Shown here: in pieces, positions 34,729 through 46,256 of the stretch
How positions within the stretch are numbered: the first letter of the stretch is position 1
Layout: every line of letters begins with the position of its first letter
The notes under the pieces: model-generated
The model's input: only the letters and a program-made list of their open reading frames with translations
What the model was told of the DNA's origin: nothing
Databases searched by the model: none
Made by a program: the position numbers and the translations under genes
From: Branchiostoma floridae
Taxonomy: Eukaryota > Chordata > Leptocardii > Amphioxiformes > Branchiostomatidae
DNA length: 64,000 nucleotides
Assembly (NCBI RefSeq): GCF_000003815.2
Contig: NC_049989.1
Location: 21,337,888 to 21,401,887, forward strand
Direction of reading: 5' to 3'

Positions 34729-35114
34729 ATACTGTATAACAAAAAGTAAAACGTACTGTCTGGAATCTGGTTTAATTGACTATCGCTTATCTGATATGAG
34801 TTGACAAAGAATCACTAAACCGCTTTAAGGTGTAACACCAGGTTTCTTAATCTCTAGCAAACTCACGCCTGGCCGAAAAAGGGGACTCTGGTCATTTCAG
34901 GAATAAAAGCCTTAGAGTGTTAGCCGGCCTTAGGTCGCAAACTGTAAGCCTTTGACGTGTTTCCTGTCTTATTTGGCCAATTTTTACTATTTTTCAAGAG
35001 AACTGGGGCCTGATAGAGGCTAAGTTTTGTACCATACGTACAGAGCAGCGTAATTCTGATAAGTGGGATCCCTTAACACGAGACCGCGTCGCCCACAAAG
35101 GAATTGTTTGTGCA

Positions 35115-36338
35115 ACTTGAATTGGCCGGAACATTGAACGACACGTTTACAAACGAACCCCGAGACCATGGACATGGTGGAGGTACATCGATGACATCTT
35201 CGCCGTCTGGACCAGATCAGAGGAAGAATTAAAGGTCTTCATCCAGGAACTTAACGAAGCCCACAGGACAATTAAGTTCACAGTGGAAACATCCAAAACC
35301 TCGATCAACTTCCTAGACGTCACAGTCATCATTTCGGAGGGGGAAATCACAACAGACCTCTACACCAAACCGACAGATAAGCACCAGTACCTAGAAACTC
35401 TGCCCATCCTAAACACTGCAAGCAGGGGATTCCCTACGGTCAGTTCCTACGTCTAAGACGCATCTGCTCAAGCACACCCAGATTCAAGGAAAAGGCTGCA
35501 GAATTCCGACAACACTTCCAGCAAAGGGGCTATGAAGAAGCCCTACTGGACGACGCCATCACGCGTGCACAAGAACGCCCCCGCGAAGAAACACTAAAAG
35601 AAAAGGGGCAGGCAGCACCGCAGGAACGTACAGTCTTGGTCACCACACCTTCCGCCACTACAAACCATCATCAGAAAATACTGGCACCTTCTGCAACTCT
35701 CCACAAGAACCAAGGAGATATTCAAAGATTCACCTTGTTTGCCTATCGCCGCAACAAAAATATAAAGGACCTCCTAGTAAGAGCCCAGATCCCGAAGGAG
35801 GACAAGAACTTACTGAAAAAATTCACTCCTTCGGGGTCTTTCCCGTGCGGAAGAAACAAGTGTTCCACTTGTACCCACATCAAGAAGATCAACTACTTCA
35901 TCAGCCACCGCACGCGGGAGCGTCACACCATCAGGGACCACATCAATTGCCAAAGCAGAAACATCGTCTATCTCATCCAATGCAAGAAATGCGGGCTACA
36001 ATATGTGGGCGAGACCAAACAAACGTTGGCCAATAGACTGAATGGCCATCGCTCATCCATCAAGACGAAGAAGGACACTCCGGTCTCAGCCCACTTCAAT
36101 CTCACAGACCACAACATTGCAGACCTCGAAGTACTCGGCATAGAAAAATTACGCTACACAGGGAATGAAGACACTACAAGACAACGCAGCCTACAACGGG
36201 AGTCCTACTGGATTCACCAGTTCAGGACATTACATCCAGACGGCCTGAACCAGGAGTCCTTAGAGATCACAAGGGTCTGAAGAGCAGCACCTCGTTGTGA
36301 CCGTCACCCAACGAACACTTGAATTGGCCGGAACATTG
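35115..36338 (+). mobile_element. 5'-truncated Penelope-like element
   Basis: Encodes the end of a reverse transcriptase and a GIY-YIG endonuclease. Identical 22-bp sequences beginning ACTTGAATTGGCCGGAACAT bound it at 35115-35136 and 36317-36338, as terminal repeats or a partial tandem copy would. It lies between genes C and D. Confidence 0.75.
35139..36280 (+). pseudogene. Penelope-like polymerase: RT fragment plus GIY-YIG endonuclease
   Basis: The frame from 35139 shows the RT catalytic motif RYIDDIFAVW (35181-35210) and NFLDVTV, then shifts frame near 35415-35430. The next frame continues IPYGQFLRLRRICS and runs without a stop to 36280. It carries the cysteine motif CGRNKCSTC, then NIVYLIQCKKCGLQYVGET, the GIY-YIG signature of this family, with RLNGH following. 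The N-terminal RT domains are missing and the frame is broken, so the element is inactive, but the endonuclease part looks intact. Confidence 0.8.
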
Positions 36339-36479
36339 GATATAAACGTTCTTCTATTAAACAACCACACTAACACAAAATTTAAAAAAAATAAGAGGAA
36401 GTTAAGGTTTAAATGACACATCAAGTGGACCTCTCAGAGCTTTTAGTAAATCAATACATATAAACCGTGCATTAAGATT

Positions 36480-36775
36480 CATTGTAAGTGCATCATTAAA
36501 GACTGTATGACAAATGCGTTCAAATACAAGAGTTACCAACCTAGGATTCATGTGTTCAAAAATTCGTACTTTCCCAGAACTATCGTAGAGTGGAATTTGT
36601 TATCACCAAGTACAGTAGGGGCATCTTCTCTCGGTAGTTTTAAAGAACGCTTGCGGATAGATGTGCAAAAGTGTAATATAACCAGCTTCTGCCGCGCCGC
36701 GTGCCTGCGAAGCTGGTGTGTTACGCCGAACGGCGGTTATACCGGCTATATAGATACAGATACAAAATGACAAAT
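36480..36775 (+). mobile_element. LINE 3' end with C-terminal ORF fragment
   Basis: The frame 36507-36770 encodes YFPRTIVEWNLLSPSTV, then ASSLGSFKERL, the usual end of a CR1/L2-type polymerase. The 3' end carries TATAGATACAGATACAAAATG. It sits just downstream of the Penelope-like element. The rest of the LINE is absent. Confidence 0.65.
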
Positions 36776-37160
36776 AAACTGGTGGACGTACAAACTGATA
36801 AGTATCTAATACCAGCTCAAGCATGGCATGTCAGGCATGGGAAATGCCAACGGTTTACGCCAAAGTTTAGCCCATTGTTTACAAGCAACACCGAATTCTG
36901 TGATGGAATGTCATGGAAACCGACTACAATCTTAAATCAAGATCGACAATCTTTATAAGAGTCTAAATGTATAAAGATGGGCTAAATTTGTGTTTTGTGT
37001 TTCAGTTTTAATTTCGGCTCGTAAGGACTTTATGTACTGGATATTGACTGCCAAAAGACAAAGATTATTATGAGTTTTGACATCATATGTAAGATGACAT
37101 GACAAACATATTTTATCGCCCCCTTCGGAGAGACACACTGCAGATGGTTGATTTCGAGAG

Positions 37161-37399
37161 AGATGGCGCATTTCGAATATTCATTCCAGCGACCACGTGC
37201 CACTCGTGACGTCAGCGTCAGACAATCAACACGCCCATATAAGGAAGACTGATCAAAGCTTGTTTGTCACAATCCGCTGCGGAACGGCCACACGGAGCTC
37301 GCATCTGGGAGGGACAACTGCTACAAAAGAACAAAACAGTCCTTCGTGATTTCCTTGCCCAGAGAGTATGTGCTAACTGAAGATATTCTAAACCTTAAG
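37161..37399 (+). promoter_or_regulatory. CRE/TATA promoter and non-coding exon 1 of gene D
   Basis: AGATGGCGCATTTCGAATAT precedes TGACGTCA at 37207-37214, then CAGACAATCAACACGCCC and CATATAAG. Exon 1 ends at 37399 (TTAAG|GTAAGT). Of the tandem donors in C, E and F, only the second remains here. A distal block CTCTCAGAGCTTTTAGTAAAT starts near 36430. Confidence 0.65.
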
Positions 37400-37853
37400 G
37401 TAAGTATGTTCTCAAAGCAAATCACCTTGCGACAGTTAGCTCATAATGCATAATGTGGAGGCGATTAATGTGAAGGCGATTAAAAAACACCGAAAATAAA
37501 TGTTGGTGACAAAAGACTATGGTTGCAGGATTACTAGTATTAGTCTTGGCTGAACCCACCATACATAACACAGCCTGTATTTGTAAAATGATCAAAAACA
37601 CAGAACTATTAAGATGTTGATAACGTCTCTAAGATACTACACCAGACTCTCTTTTCTGCCGTCATGATTATGTCAGTAAAAGTCATGATAAAATCACTAA
37701 AAGGCAGAAAGAAAGAATATGCAACTTTCATGTAAATGTTGATTTTTAAAAAACACAGCATCATTTGAAAGTACCAAGCGTCGTCATGAAAATTTAAGAA
37801 GAAAAAAACAAAATATGTAAAAACATGCTTCATGTTGATATCAAAACGCAGCT

Positions 37854-38516
37854 TCAATCGACACAATCACGTCAGCAAGACTGATTCATTACGGAACAGC
37901 TTCTGAAGCACATTCTACAAAGTACACTAAACAATGCCGATATTGCCATCATGCTAGCACTGTTTTGCAATTAGTTTGAATGGTTTGTTTATGTGTAGTT
38001 TGTCGGCATTACCGTTTCTGTTCCTCTACCCATAAGATTAATCGTGTCCGTATAGATTGCTCACAAGAAGTCTTACTTCTTCTTAGCCGTATAATAATGA
38101 TCATAATTTCATCCATTTACCTTGAATCCTTAAACATCTAGATTCTTTTTGTTCGACTTCTTTCTTAGAGCAAGGAGGTTAAAAATCAAGCTTAGAGATA
38201 TATATGTTTCATACCCTATGTTTTACATCGCCCCTCTTCGTTATCATCCAACAAAATTCAGAGAACCAAGAAATGGAAGATCTAAACATCATGATAACAT
38301 CAGTAAGAGGCAAAGAGTAAACAACCTCCATGTTAATTTGGATTTAAGAAACAGCGTCAGACAATCATACTACTCTTTATCATTTGAAAGTACCAAGCGT
38401 CGTCATTAAAATTTCAGTGTAAAGCAAAATATGTAAAAACATGCTTCATGTTGATATCAAAACGCAGCTTCAATCGACACAATCACATCAGTGAGACTAA
38501 TTCATTACGGGACAGC
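37854..38516 (+). repeat. Two promoter-like modules in intron 1 of gene D
   Basis: Modules at 37854-37905 and 38470-38516 share CAATCGACACAATCAC, AGACT(G/A)ATTCATTACGG and flanks (CATGCTTCATGTTGATATCA), so the block was duplicated in tandem. They resemble the core promoter without CRE or a clear TATA. Confidence 0.5.
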
Positions 38517-38720
38517 TTTTGAAGCGCATTCTACAAACACATCAGTCACCACGCTCGTAAAGAATGCTGATATTGCCATCTTGCTAGCGCTGCTTTGCAA
38601 ATAGTTGGCTTGCTTATGTATAGTTTGTCGGCATTACCTGTCATGTTCGTTTAGCTATATGATAAAATATTTTTGCATAGTTAAATTTACTACCTTCATA
38701 ATTGACAATAAAAAAAATAA

Positions 38721-39416
38721 GAGTCCATTCCAAGACACCATGAGGGTTTTTAGGCGATATTTATAATTAGTCTGAATTATTTTGAATGAAAGAATATCTG
38801 AGCCACAATAATCAAATTATTTTCAAAAAATTGACTAAGAAACTACTCATTTATTTGAATTTCTTTGAATATTTTAGAAACATTTTGAAAGTAATTGTAC
38901 AAAAATATCTTTATTTAGAATAATTGTGAAACCTCTTTGTGATTATTTCACATTAACAAATATTTACAAAAAATGGTAAACCTGGCCAAATGGTAAAATT
39001 AGTTTATTGCCCCCATAAAAGTAAGCCCTATTGTTGCATCTGTATATTTTTAGATTTCACTGCTGGGCACTGGTGGATCCTTTGTGGTGGGCCATTGTTG
39101 CATGGCACCCAACCATACTTTGCAAGGATGTGTGAATTGCTATCTTCCCAGCCCACCGAACCATTTACAAAAAATGGTAGAAAATGGTAAATAATGGTAG
39201 AATGCTGTTATCATTATTTAGAAACCATTAGAAGTATCTAATTCCACACCATGAATATTTCCAAAGTTTTACAGGACCAGGGAAATATTTATAAAGTTGA
39301 AACAGTGTTAAAAATATTTCTGAAGTATCAAATGTCCTAGATATATAATTACAAAACTTTAAAATCAATTCTAAACAATGGCAACAAACATCCGCATGGT
39401 GTCTTGGAATGGTTCT
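38721..39416. mobile_element. AT-rich MITE in intron 1 of gene D
   Basis: CCATTCCAAGACACCATG at 38725-38742 is exactly inverted at about 39396-39413. The ~700-bp interior is very AT-rich and holds several short direct and inverted repeats of ATGGTAAA type. Target duplication unclear. No transposase. Confidence 0.6.
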
Positions 39417-39546
39417 ATAAGAGGGTAAAAAAGTGAAACTTTCGTATGAAAGATCAAACTGGTGATTCCAAACTTAACAATCAGTTCTGAAAATCAAATC
39501 AGTCAAATTAAAAAAAAAATTAGATAATTTAACAGAGGAACCCTTT

Positions 39547-39690
39547 GATTGAATGAATGAATTAATGAATGAATGAATGGTTTATTGACGCCAAAACAAG
39601 TGCGCATATACATGTACATATCATTGCAGCCATACACGGCTGAATTGGTGTATGATATATAAAACAATACAATACTTAAAACCTTCATTA
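39547..39690 (-). mobile_element. Retroelement 3' tail, minus strand
   Basis: On the minus strand the sequence runs through TATGGCTGCAATGATATGTA to GTCAATAAACCATTCATTCA and an ATTC repeat, typical of LINE or SINE 3' ends. It ends about 100 bp before the coding exon of gene D. Confidence 0.4.
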
Positions 39691-39792
39691 AGATTCATTT
39701 AACAAAGATACAATGAAAGAAAGCGTGCTATTCTTGAATATAGATGACTGGCACTGTGTGTAGTTGTCCTTTGATTGGTTTACTTAGGCACC

Positions 39793-42492
39793 ATGGGAAG
39801 AAAGCTGCGACACCTGCTGGTTTTCTTTCTCATCATCCTGAAGGAGCCCAACATACCAGAAGCCCGCTGCAGAGGCGCGCCGTCATCACGCTACGCATGC
39901 CGTAGAATGGGCCTGACCAGCATCCCTCAGAACCTCCCAACTTCCATTTACTGGTTAGATTTGTCAAATAACCAGATAGCAATGCTTCAGCCTGGTGCAT
40001 TTGCAAATCTACCACAGCTACAAAAGCTGTCCCTGTTTGACAACGACATAAGAATTGTTCAGCCTGGTACATTTTCAAATCTGAACCTGCTGCAAGATTT
40101 GACCCTCTCCTACAATCAGATAACAGTGATTCAGCCTGGTACATTTGCAAATCTACCCCGGCTACAAAAATTGACCGTGGTCTGGAACCAAATAACGACG
40201 ATTCAACCTGATTCATTTGCAAATCTACCCCAGCTAAAACAGCTGGTCCTGTCAAACAACCGGATGACAATGGTTAATCCTGGTGTATTTTCAAATCTAC
40301 CCCGGCTACAAAAGCTGTTCCTGTCCCGAAACAACATAACTATTCTTCAGATAAGGTCATTTGCAAATCTAGCCATTCTAGAAGAGTTGGACTTGTCCTC
40401 CAATCAGATACAAGTGATTCAGTCTGGTTTATTTGCAAGTCTATCCCGCCTACAAAAATTGTACTTGTCCTCCAACCAAATAACAATGATGCAGCCTGAT
40501 TTATTTGCAAATCTAACCCGGCTACAAGAGTTGTACCTGTCCTACAACAAGATAGCAAACATTCAGAATGGTTTATTTGAAAACCTTATCCACCTCAAAA
40601 AGTTAAACCTGGCCTCCAACCAGATAAAAAATGTTCCGCCTGGTACACTTGCAAACCTGTCCCAGCTACAAGAGCTGTGCTTGAAAAACAACAAGATCCA
40701 AGAAATTCAGTCTGGTTTACTTGCAAACCTACCCCGACTGGAAAGGTTGGTCCTGGCCATCAACCAGATGAGAACAATTCCTCCTGGTTCATTTGCAAAT
40801 CTGCCCAGACTCGGCTTTTTGGATCTGAATTTCAATAGGATAATAAAGATACAAGCTGGTACACTTACAAATTTACCCAGGCTACAAAAATTGGTCCTGA
40901 CGGCCAACCAGATAACAATGATTCAGCCTGATTTATTTACAAATCTAACCCAGCTCAAATACTTGCATCTGAACTCGAACCAGATAACGATTATTCAGCC
41001 CGGTACATTTGCACATCTACATCAACTACAGCAGCTGTACCTATCCTACAACCAGATATCAATGATTCGGCCTGGAGCATTTGCATATCCAACAAAACTC
41101 CATCTTTTGGAACTACGATCAAACAAGATGTCTTCAATTCCCCCTTTAGATGGCTTATTGGCATCTATTCTTTTCTTAAAGATTGACCGGAACCCCTGGC
41201 AGTGTGACTGTAGGATGGTTTCCTTCAGAATAAATATCACAGAATTTCCTTCACTTAAGGACAAGATCATCTGTGAACGACCCGCCAAATTACAAAATCA
41301 GAAACTTACAAATGTGAAACCTGAAGAACTGATTTGTGAAGAACCAACTATGCCAACACTGACCAGACCAGTTAATAGCCAAGTAACCTTAAGTAATTGT
41401 TGCAATGGCACAACAGTCGGCTCCGGGGTAGGTCTTGCAGGCAAAACAAGACCAACACTAACTTCAACCACTCTGCCAAAATCAGAAAGCACCCGTTGCC
41501 ATGCTGATGTCAAAATAACTTCTAATAGCTGTTACAATATCGCAGCAGCTGGCACAACGGTAGGCTTCTACTTTACAGTAGGCACTTCTGGAAAAGCAAG
41601 CAAGGCAAAAGCAATCTCAACCTTTGCAACCACTGCAGAAAAAACGGAGAGCAGAAATTCCAATGAATCTGCTCCCAGTTCCCCCATACCTGCTCTTATT
41701 GGCTCTTTCGGTGGTTCAATCATTGGTCTTGTCCTTATCGGTGCCATCATTTTCACAATTTGGTTCAAAATGAGGAACAACAGCCGTCCTCCAAGTCCTG
41801 CTTCAGGCCCAAATGCCAACATTGCTTTGAGCGCCACAAACACAGCACCTTCTGTAGTTCCCAGTGGTCACGATCACCACCATGAGGGTGGCACCCAACA
41901 TGGTCAGACAGGGCAGGGCCAGTCTCAGGCTGACGTCCGTAACAAAATCCTGACAGCTTTAAAGCCAAATTCTCAGTATAATCAGACTAACCAAGGGCTG
42001 CAATCTCATGTCAACACTAGGTCCAACACAAACAACACATCTACTACATATGCAGTGGCTGGTGGTCATGATCACCAGTACGGAGATGTAAACACCCATC
42101 CTGTAGACGAAATGTCTCAGGCTGACACCCACAACAAAATCCTGGCAGCCTTAAAGCCCAACCCAAGTGTGGGAACACTACCAAAGGGCTCACAATCTAC
42201 CATTGGTCATGATTTGACAGAGCAGGGACAATCCCAGGCCAGCAATACGTTCAACACAAAGAACGCAGCTACTGTATTGACTAGTGGTCATGACCACCAG
42301 TATGAAGATGTGGATGACCCACATCATGAGACAGACCCCGGAGTGTATAAAACAGTGGGCCAGCTCCAGGCTGACACCGAATCCTTGGGTGCTACAAATA
42401 CGTCTTATGGCACAGTGCGAACAACCTCAAAGACAAATACTCTGTATAAAGCTGTAGGCCAGTACCAGGCTATCGCTAAACCAACTAAATAA
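39793..42492 (+). CDS. LRR transmembrane receptor-like protein, gene D
   Basis: 899 residues, the largest ectodomain here. I start at ATG 39793 (ACCATGG), 5 bases after the acceptor TACTTAG; this matches the MGRKLRHLL start of the paralogs. Signal peptide 1-24, two-Cys LRRNT, 17 LRRs, LRRCT from 467, a stalk with N-glycosylation sites, helix about 632-657 and a tail rich in Tyr modules (HQYGDV, HQYEDV, VYKTV, SYGTV, LYKAV). The tail ends early: the YxxP triad of other members is absent, and decayed tail repeats follow the stop to about 42680. It may signal differently or be a recent truncation. Confidence 0.9.
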   Translation: MGRKLRHLLVFFLIILKEPNIPEARCRGAPSSRYACRRMGLTSIPQNLPTSIYWLDLSNNQIAMLQPGAFANLPQLQKLSLFDNDIRIVQPGTFSNLNLLQDLTLSYNQITVIQPGTFANLPRLQKLTVVWNQITTIQPDSFANLPQLKQLVLSNNRMTMVNPGVFSNLPRLQKLFLSRNNITILQIRSFANLAILEELDLSSNQIQVIQSGLFASLSRLQKLYLSSNQITMMQPDLFANLTRLQELYLSYNKIANIQNGLFENLIHLKKLNLASNQIKNVPPGTLANLSQLQELCLKNNKIQEIQSGLLANLPRLERLVLAINQMRTIPPGSFANLPRLGFLDLNFNRIIKIQAGTLTNLPRLQKLVLTANQITMIQPDLFTNLTQLKYLHLNSNQITIIQPGTFAHLHQLQQLYLSYNQISMIRPGAFAYPTKLHLLELRSNKMSSIPPLDGLLASILFLKIDRNPWQCDCRMVSFRINITEFPSLKDKIICERPAKLQNQKLTNVKPEELICEEPTMPTLTRPVNSQVTLSNCCNGTTVGSGVGLAGKTRPTLTSTTLPKSESTRCHADVKITSNSCYNIAAAGTTVGFYFTVGTSGKASKAKAISTFATTAEKTESRNSNESAPSSPIPALIGSFGGSIIGLVLIGAIIFTIWFKMRNNSRPPSPASGPNANIALSATNTAPSVVPSGHDHHHEGGTQHGQTGQGQSQADVRNKILTALKPNSQYNQTNQGLQSHVNTRSNTNNTSTTYAVAGGHDHQYGDVNTHPVDEMSQADTHNKILAALKPNPSVGTLPKGSQSTIGHDLTEQGQSQASNTFNTKNAATVLTSGHDHQYEDVDDPHHETDPGVYKTVGQLQADTESLGATNTSYGTVRTTSKTNTLYKAVGQYQAIAKPTK

Positions 42493-42680
42493 ATGACAAC
42501 AGCACAGCTCCTATAGAGGACAGTGGTCAGGATTTATGAAGATGTGAGGCAAACTAACAAGACAGGTCATCATTGGCTCCACAGCTACTGCCAGTGGTTA
42601 CGTTCAGCAGTATGACGATATGAGCCCCAAACACAATCAGACAGGGTAGAGCCAGTCTCAGACCAGCGCTAAATGTTTCT
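42493..42680 (+). pseudogene. Decayed tail repeats after the gene D stop
   Basis: Short reading segments such as YEDVR and QQYDDMSPKHNQTG occur in different frames with stops between them. They match the repeated tail module of the family, so the ancestral tail was longer. Confidence 0.5.
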
Positions 42681-44501
42681 ACATTACAGTAGAATCCAAA
42701 ACATCTGAAAGGCCGTACATGACGTTTGTAATCTCAAAGGTTTGCAATCCTGGCCACTGGTTTAGCCAGAAGGTTTCACTAAGATTCACGGAACTGTGGT
42801 AAGGTTTCATTAAAAACGCTTTGAATAATTATTATTTGCCTGAAACCTCCAGAAACCTCCTGCCAGAACCCCTAAAATAAAAGCATACGCCTTCATTTGC
42901 AAGATTCTTATGAAGTTTCCATCAAAAGTGGGCCATTTCCGCAATAAAAAATATATGTTTACATGTATATAATGAACACGAAGTAGGAAATTACATAAGA
43001 ATAAGTGATTATACATGTATGAGAAACAAACAAGACATAGGCACTGAAGACCTTTGTCAAAAGGAGCTCCATGAAGCTTCTTTGAGTTTTTGCTTATATC
43101 TCTTGTTAAATTTGTGCGAGACGTAAGCTGCATGTGGTAGACCAATACTTTATGCTGTTGGCCAATACTTTATGCTGCCAATACTTATGACTTAGAACTA
43201 AACATACTAAAAAGTAATGGTCTTATAGTTTTGTGATTGTCTTAAACTATCTTTCTTGTCTTTATTTATGACAGGCACTGCTGATTTAGGATTCTTTTGC
43301 GCATTTTGCAAATATACAGAAGATTTAAAGAATGTGATTTTGATTTTTTACATTTGCTGTTGCAATGCTGCAGATCTGATACATTTGTAGTTTGAATGAT
43401 TAGATACTCAAGTTATTGCATTAAGCATAGTTTTAAGGATTCAAAGTCAATCTTCACTTTTACGTGTCTTAAGCCTGGTCTTTGGAGATTATACCCCACT
43501 ACTTCAAGATTAATATCTAAACAGTACATAGCAATAAGAAAATTATTTAAGAAAACAGACTATATCTAGGAAGACTATACAAACCACAGGCCTCCGAAAG
43601 CATTACAAAAATACAGCATAGTTTGAAGAGCTGATAGTCAAGTCCGTTAGGACGGATTCTAGAGCTGAATATAACTATAGAGACAGTTATATTTTTCTCA
43701 TGCATTGTTATTGTTCTATTGTGTAATTTCATCATGCGTACGATGTCATATGTATGGGAATCTAGGAATATGTTCGTTATGATAATGGTAAGCTAAGATT
43801 CTAAAAATGCGTCAAACACAAATACTCGATGGAAAATTACCTGTACCTCAATGAGTGAATGATGAAAGATCCGCGAGGTAGGTATAAAAAGCTACGTGTT
43901 CACGATAGATTGAAATTGTGTAAATATTGCCCAAATGAACGCAGTGGAAAATGACATCATGGCATCTTATCAGTCCTTGTCCTCACTACGAGACCGAAAG
44001 AAGCAGATTATTTCAAACTTTTGCCACAATCGTGCCAAGCTTTTGCCATTTAGAAGATCACCAAAAGTCTACGATTGTATCAAAATCACAAAACCCACTT
44101 ATTTCGCAGAACGTGGGACAGTTCATTAACCACTGCCTTCAATAAGGAAGTCAAACCCCACAATAGTAAACGTAGTACCATATATTTGATTGGAAACCAT
44201 AATTACTTTGAGACTACGTGACATTATTTTGCAAATAAACATGTTATACGAGTGATTGTCATTATATAAAACACCTTGTCATGATTCATGATCACCTGCG
44301 TGAAAAGCTTTGTTTTGAATTTTCACAATGATCACTGACATTCTACCGAGAACAATGTTATAAGGTAAAAGAAACAGGCATTTGTTTCACCTTTGTCATA
44401 GTTGTTTCTGCAAAATGCACGCATGTTGACAAATCATTTGAAAATTCTGTACCAAAAGGCTACTTTCAAGATTAATGTAATTATGAAAGAGATTGAATAA
44501 A
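42681..44501 (+). other. 3' UTR region of gene D
   Basis: Conserved non-coding segments match the B, C and F 3' regions, ending at AATAAA 44496-44501. No gene seen. Confidence 0.45.
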
Positions 44502-45480
44502 GTATTGTGGTATGTGAAACTTGCTGCGTGGAGTCTGGTTTTATTGCCGAACCACTAATCTGACTTGAGTGGACATAGAACCCACGTTACATATCCAGTT
44601 AATCTTTTCAATGTGCAACACGCCAGTTCTGTTCAGTAAGCATACGCTGCGTAAGCCTGTTAAGCTTGATCCACGCACACCGGATGGGTACTCTTGTATA
44701 TACGTGTTGTGAGCGCAGCAACATTGTTCTGCTGTTGCCACCAGAATAATTGCGGCTCCAGATCACGAAGTTAGGAAGAGTAATCAACTGGCCTACCTGG
44801 AGTCTTGTACGGAGGAGATGAAGACAGATGGATGTTGATTTGAGGGTTTAATCTAGAAAAGTTAGTGATACAAAAACCGCCTGTGGTTTGATAAGTGCAA
44901 GTCCCGGAATGATGATAGCCCGCAGAATAAGGCTTGTAGAAGTTCGATAAGTCCGATAACAAGTAATGTTCGATTCCAAGTAGTGTCCGTTTCCAAGTTA
45001 AGTCCAACTCCAGGTAAAGTCTAACTCCAGGTAAAGTCGTGAAAAACTGGTCAGACTTCCCAACTTCCTCTGGTCCGATCTTCTCCTGTAGTGGAGCCTG
45101 GTTCCTGCCTTTAGCAAGCAAGTCCTGCTTCTTCCCTCTTTGGGAAGCCTAATCCTTCTTACTCCTCGGCAAGAAGGTCCTGATTCTTCCCCTCTTTGGG
45201 AAGCCTAGTTTCTTCCTGCTAGTCCAGCACGAAGCCTGTTTCTCTCTGAGTCCTGGGTGAGTAGGGTCCCTTGAGTTTTTAATAGTCACGTGGCCCAGTT
45301 TTGGCGGGAGCTTGCACATCTTATTTTACTAGCTGAATAATGGCGGCAGATTTGAATTGGAAGTTTGGCGCTTACACGTGTGGTGGGTTCTTCAATATGC
45401 TCGGGTGGTGTGGCTCTCCTAAAGCACGGAACCGCGTCTCTGACGTAAGAATTGTGTTTGTGAACTGAAGCATATTTGAT
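44502..45480. other. Spacer between D and E
   Basis: No gene. At 45120-45200 the string TCTTTGGGAAGCCTA occurs twice within a C/T-rich direct duplication of about 65 bp. Otherwise nothing recognised. Confidence 0.35.
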
Positions 45481-45481
45481 A

Positions 45482-45521
45482 TAGGCTACTAATTAAAGTT
45501 TAAAGTTTAATTAGTAGCCTA
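45482..45521. repeat. Perfect 16-bp-arm hairpin
   Basis: TAGGCTACTAATTAAA at 45482-45497 is exactly inverted at 45506-45521 with an 8-base spacer. It lies about 440 bp upstream of the first CRE of gene E. Function unknown. Confidence 0.6.
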
Positions 45522-45839
45522 CAATTAAAGTTTAACCTATCATTAAGTGGATCTTCTCATAGCCTTTATTTGATTTAGAAATACAAATCAACCCATGCGA
45601 TAAAATTTAGTGAAAGTGTAGCAATTAATGGACGTATTGAGTTACATTCATCACTCACCGTGCGGAACTAAATCTCTTTTTTTCCATTGTAGAGATTGAA
45701 TTGTATTGGAAAATTTTATACTTGGATGCCTAACCTTCATAAATGCGCTAAGGACAAAATTAGTAAAATTGAGTGTCGAAATCATATTGTATGATTTACA
45801 CAAACATATTACATCACCCCTTTAAGATAGACGCACTCC

Positions 45840-46256
45840 TGTTGGTCTATTTCTCAACAGAACAGATGACGCATTCGAAATATTTTAAATTTGAAAATTT
45901 CAAATATCGTCATACTGCTCGTGACGTCAGCTTCAGCCAGTCAACACGTCCATCGTACATCATATGGATGATGTCGGTACAAACAAATTAAACAGACGAG
46001 TTGTATTTGGTAGAGTTATCGACAGATGGCGCATTTCAAATGTTCCCTCTAGCAACCAGTGACGTCAGCGTCAGACAATCAACACGCCCACATAAGTTAG
46101 ACTAATCAAACCTTGTTTATCACAATCCACTACGGAACGGCCAGACGGAGCTTGCATCTGGGAGGAACAACTGCAACAAGAAAACAAGACAGTCCTTCGT
46201 GACTTCCTTGCCCGGAGGGAAAGTGCCAACTAAAGGTATTGTAACCAGCTTGGGAG
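45840..46256 (+). promoter_or_regulatory. Promoter of gene E with duplicated CRE block and exon 1
   Basis: A partial copy with TGACGTCA at 45922-45929 precedes the full module with TGACGTCA at 46060-46067 by 138 bp. Only the second has CAGACAATCAACACGCCC, TATA-like CACATAAG and the leader. Exon 1 ends at 46256 (GGGAG|GTAAGT), with a second donor 27 bases on. Two CREs could alter responsiveness compared with single-CRE paralogs. Confidence 0.65.

Noticed and set aside
39775-39792. Upstream start for gene D six codons earlier
   Set aside because: It would begin with a non-ATG codon and span the splice acceptor TACTTAG; ATG at 39793 matches the family start.
39833-41843. Multiple antisense ORFs with repeats such as AGVDLQMYQAESLLS
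   Set aside because: Shadows of the 72-base LRR periodicity on the opposite strand; seen in all paralogs and never extending beyond the LRR or tail regions.
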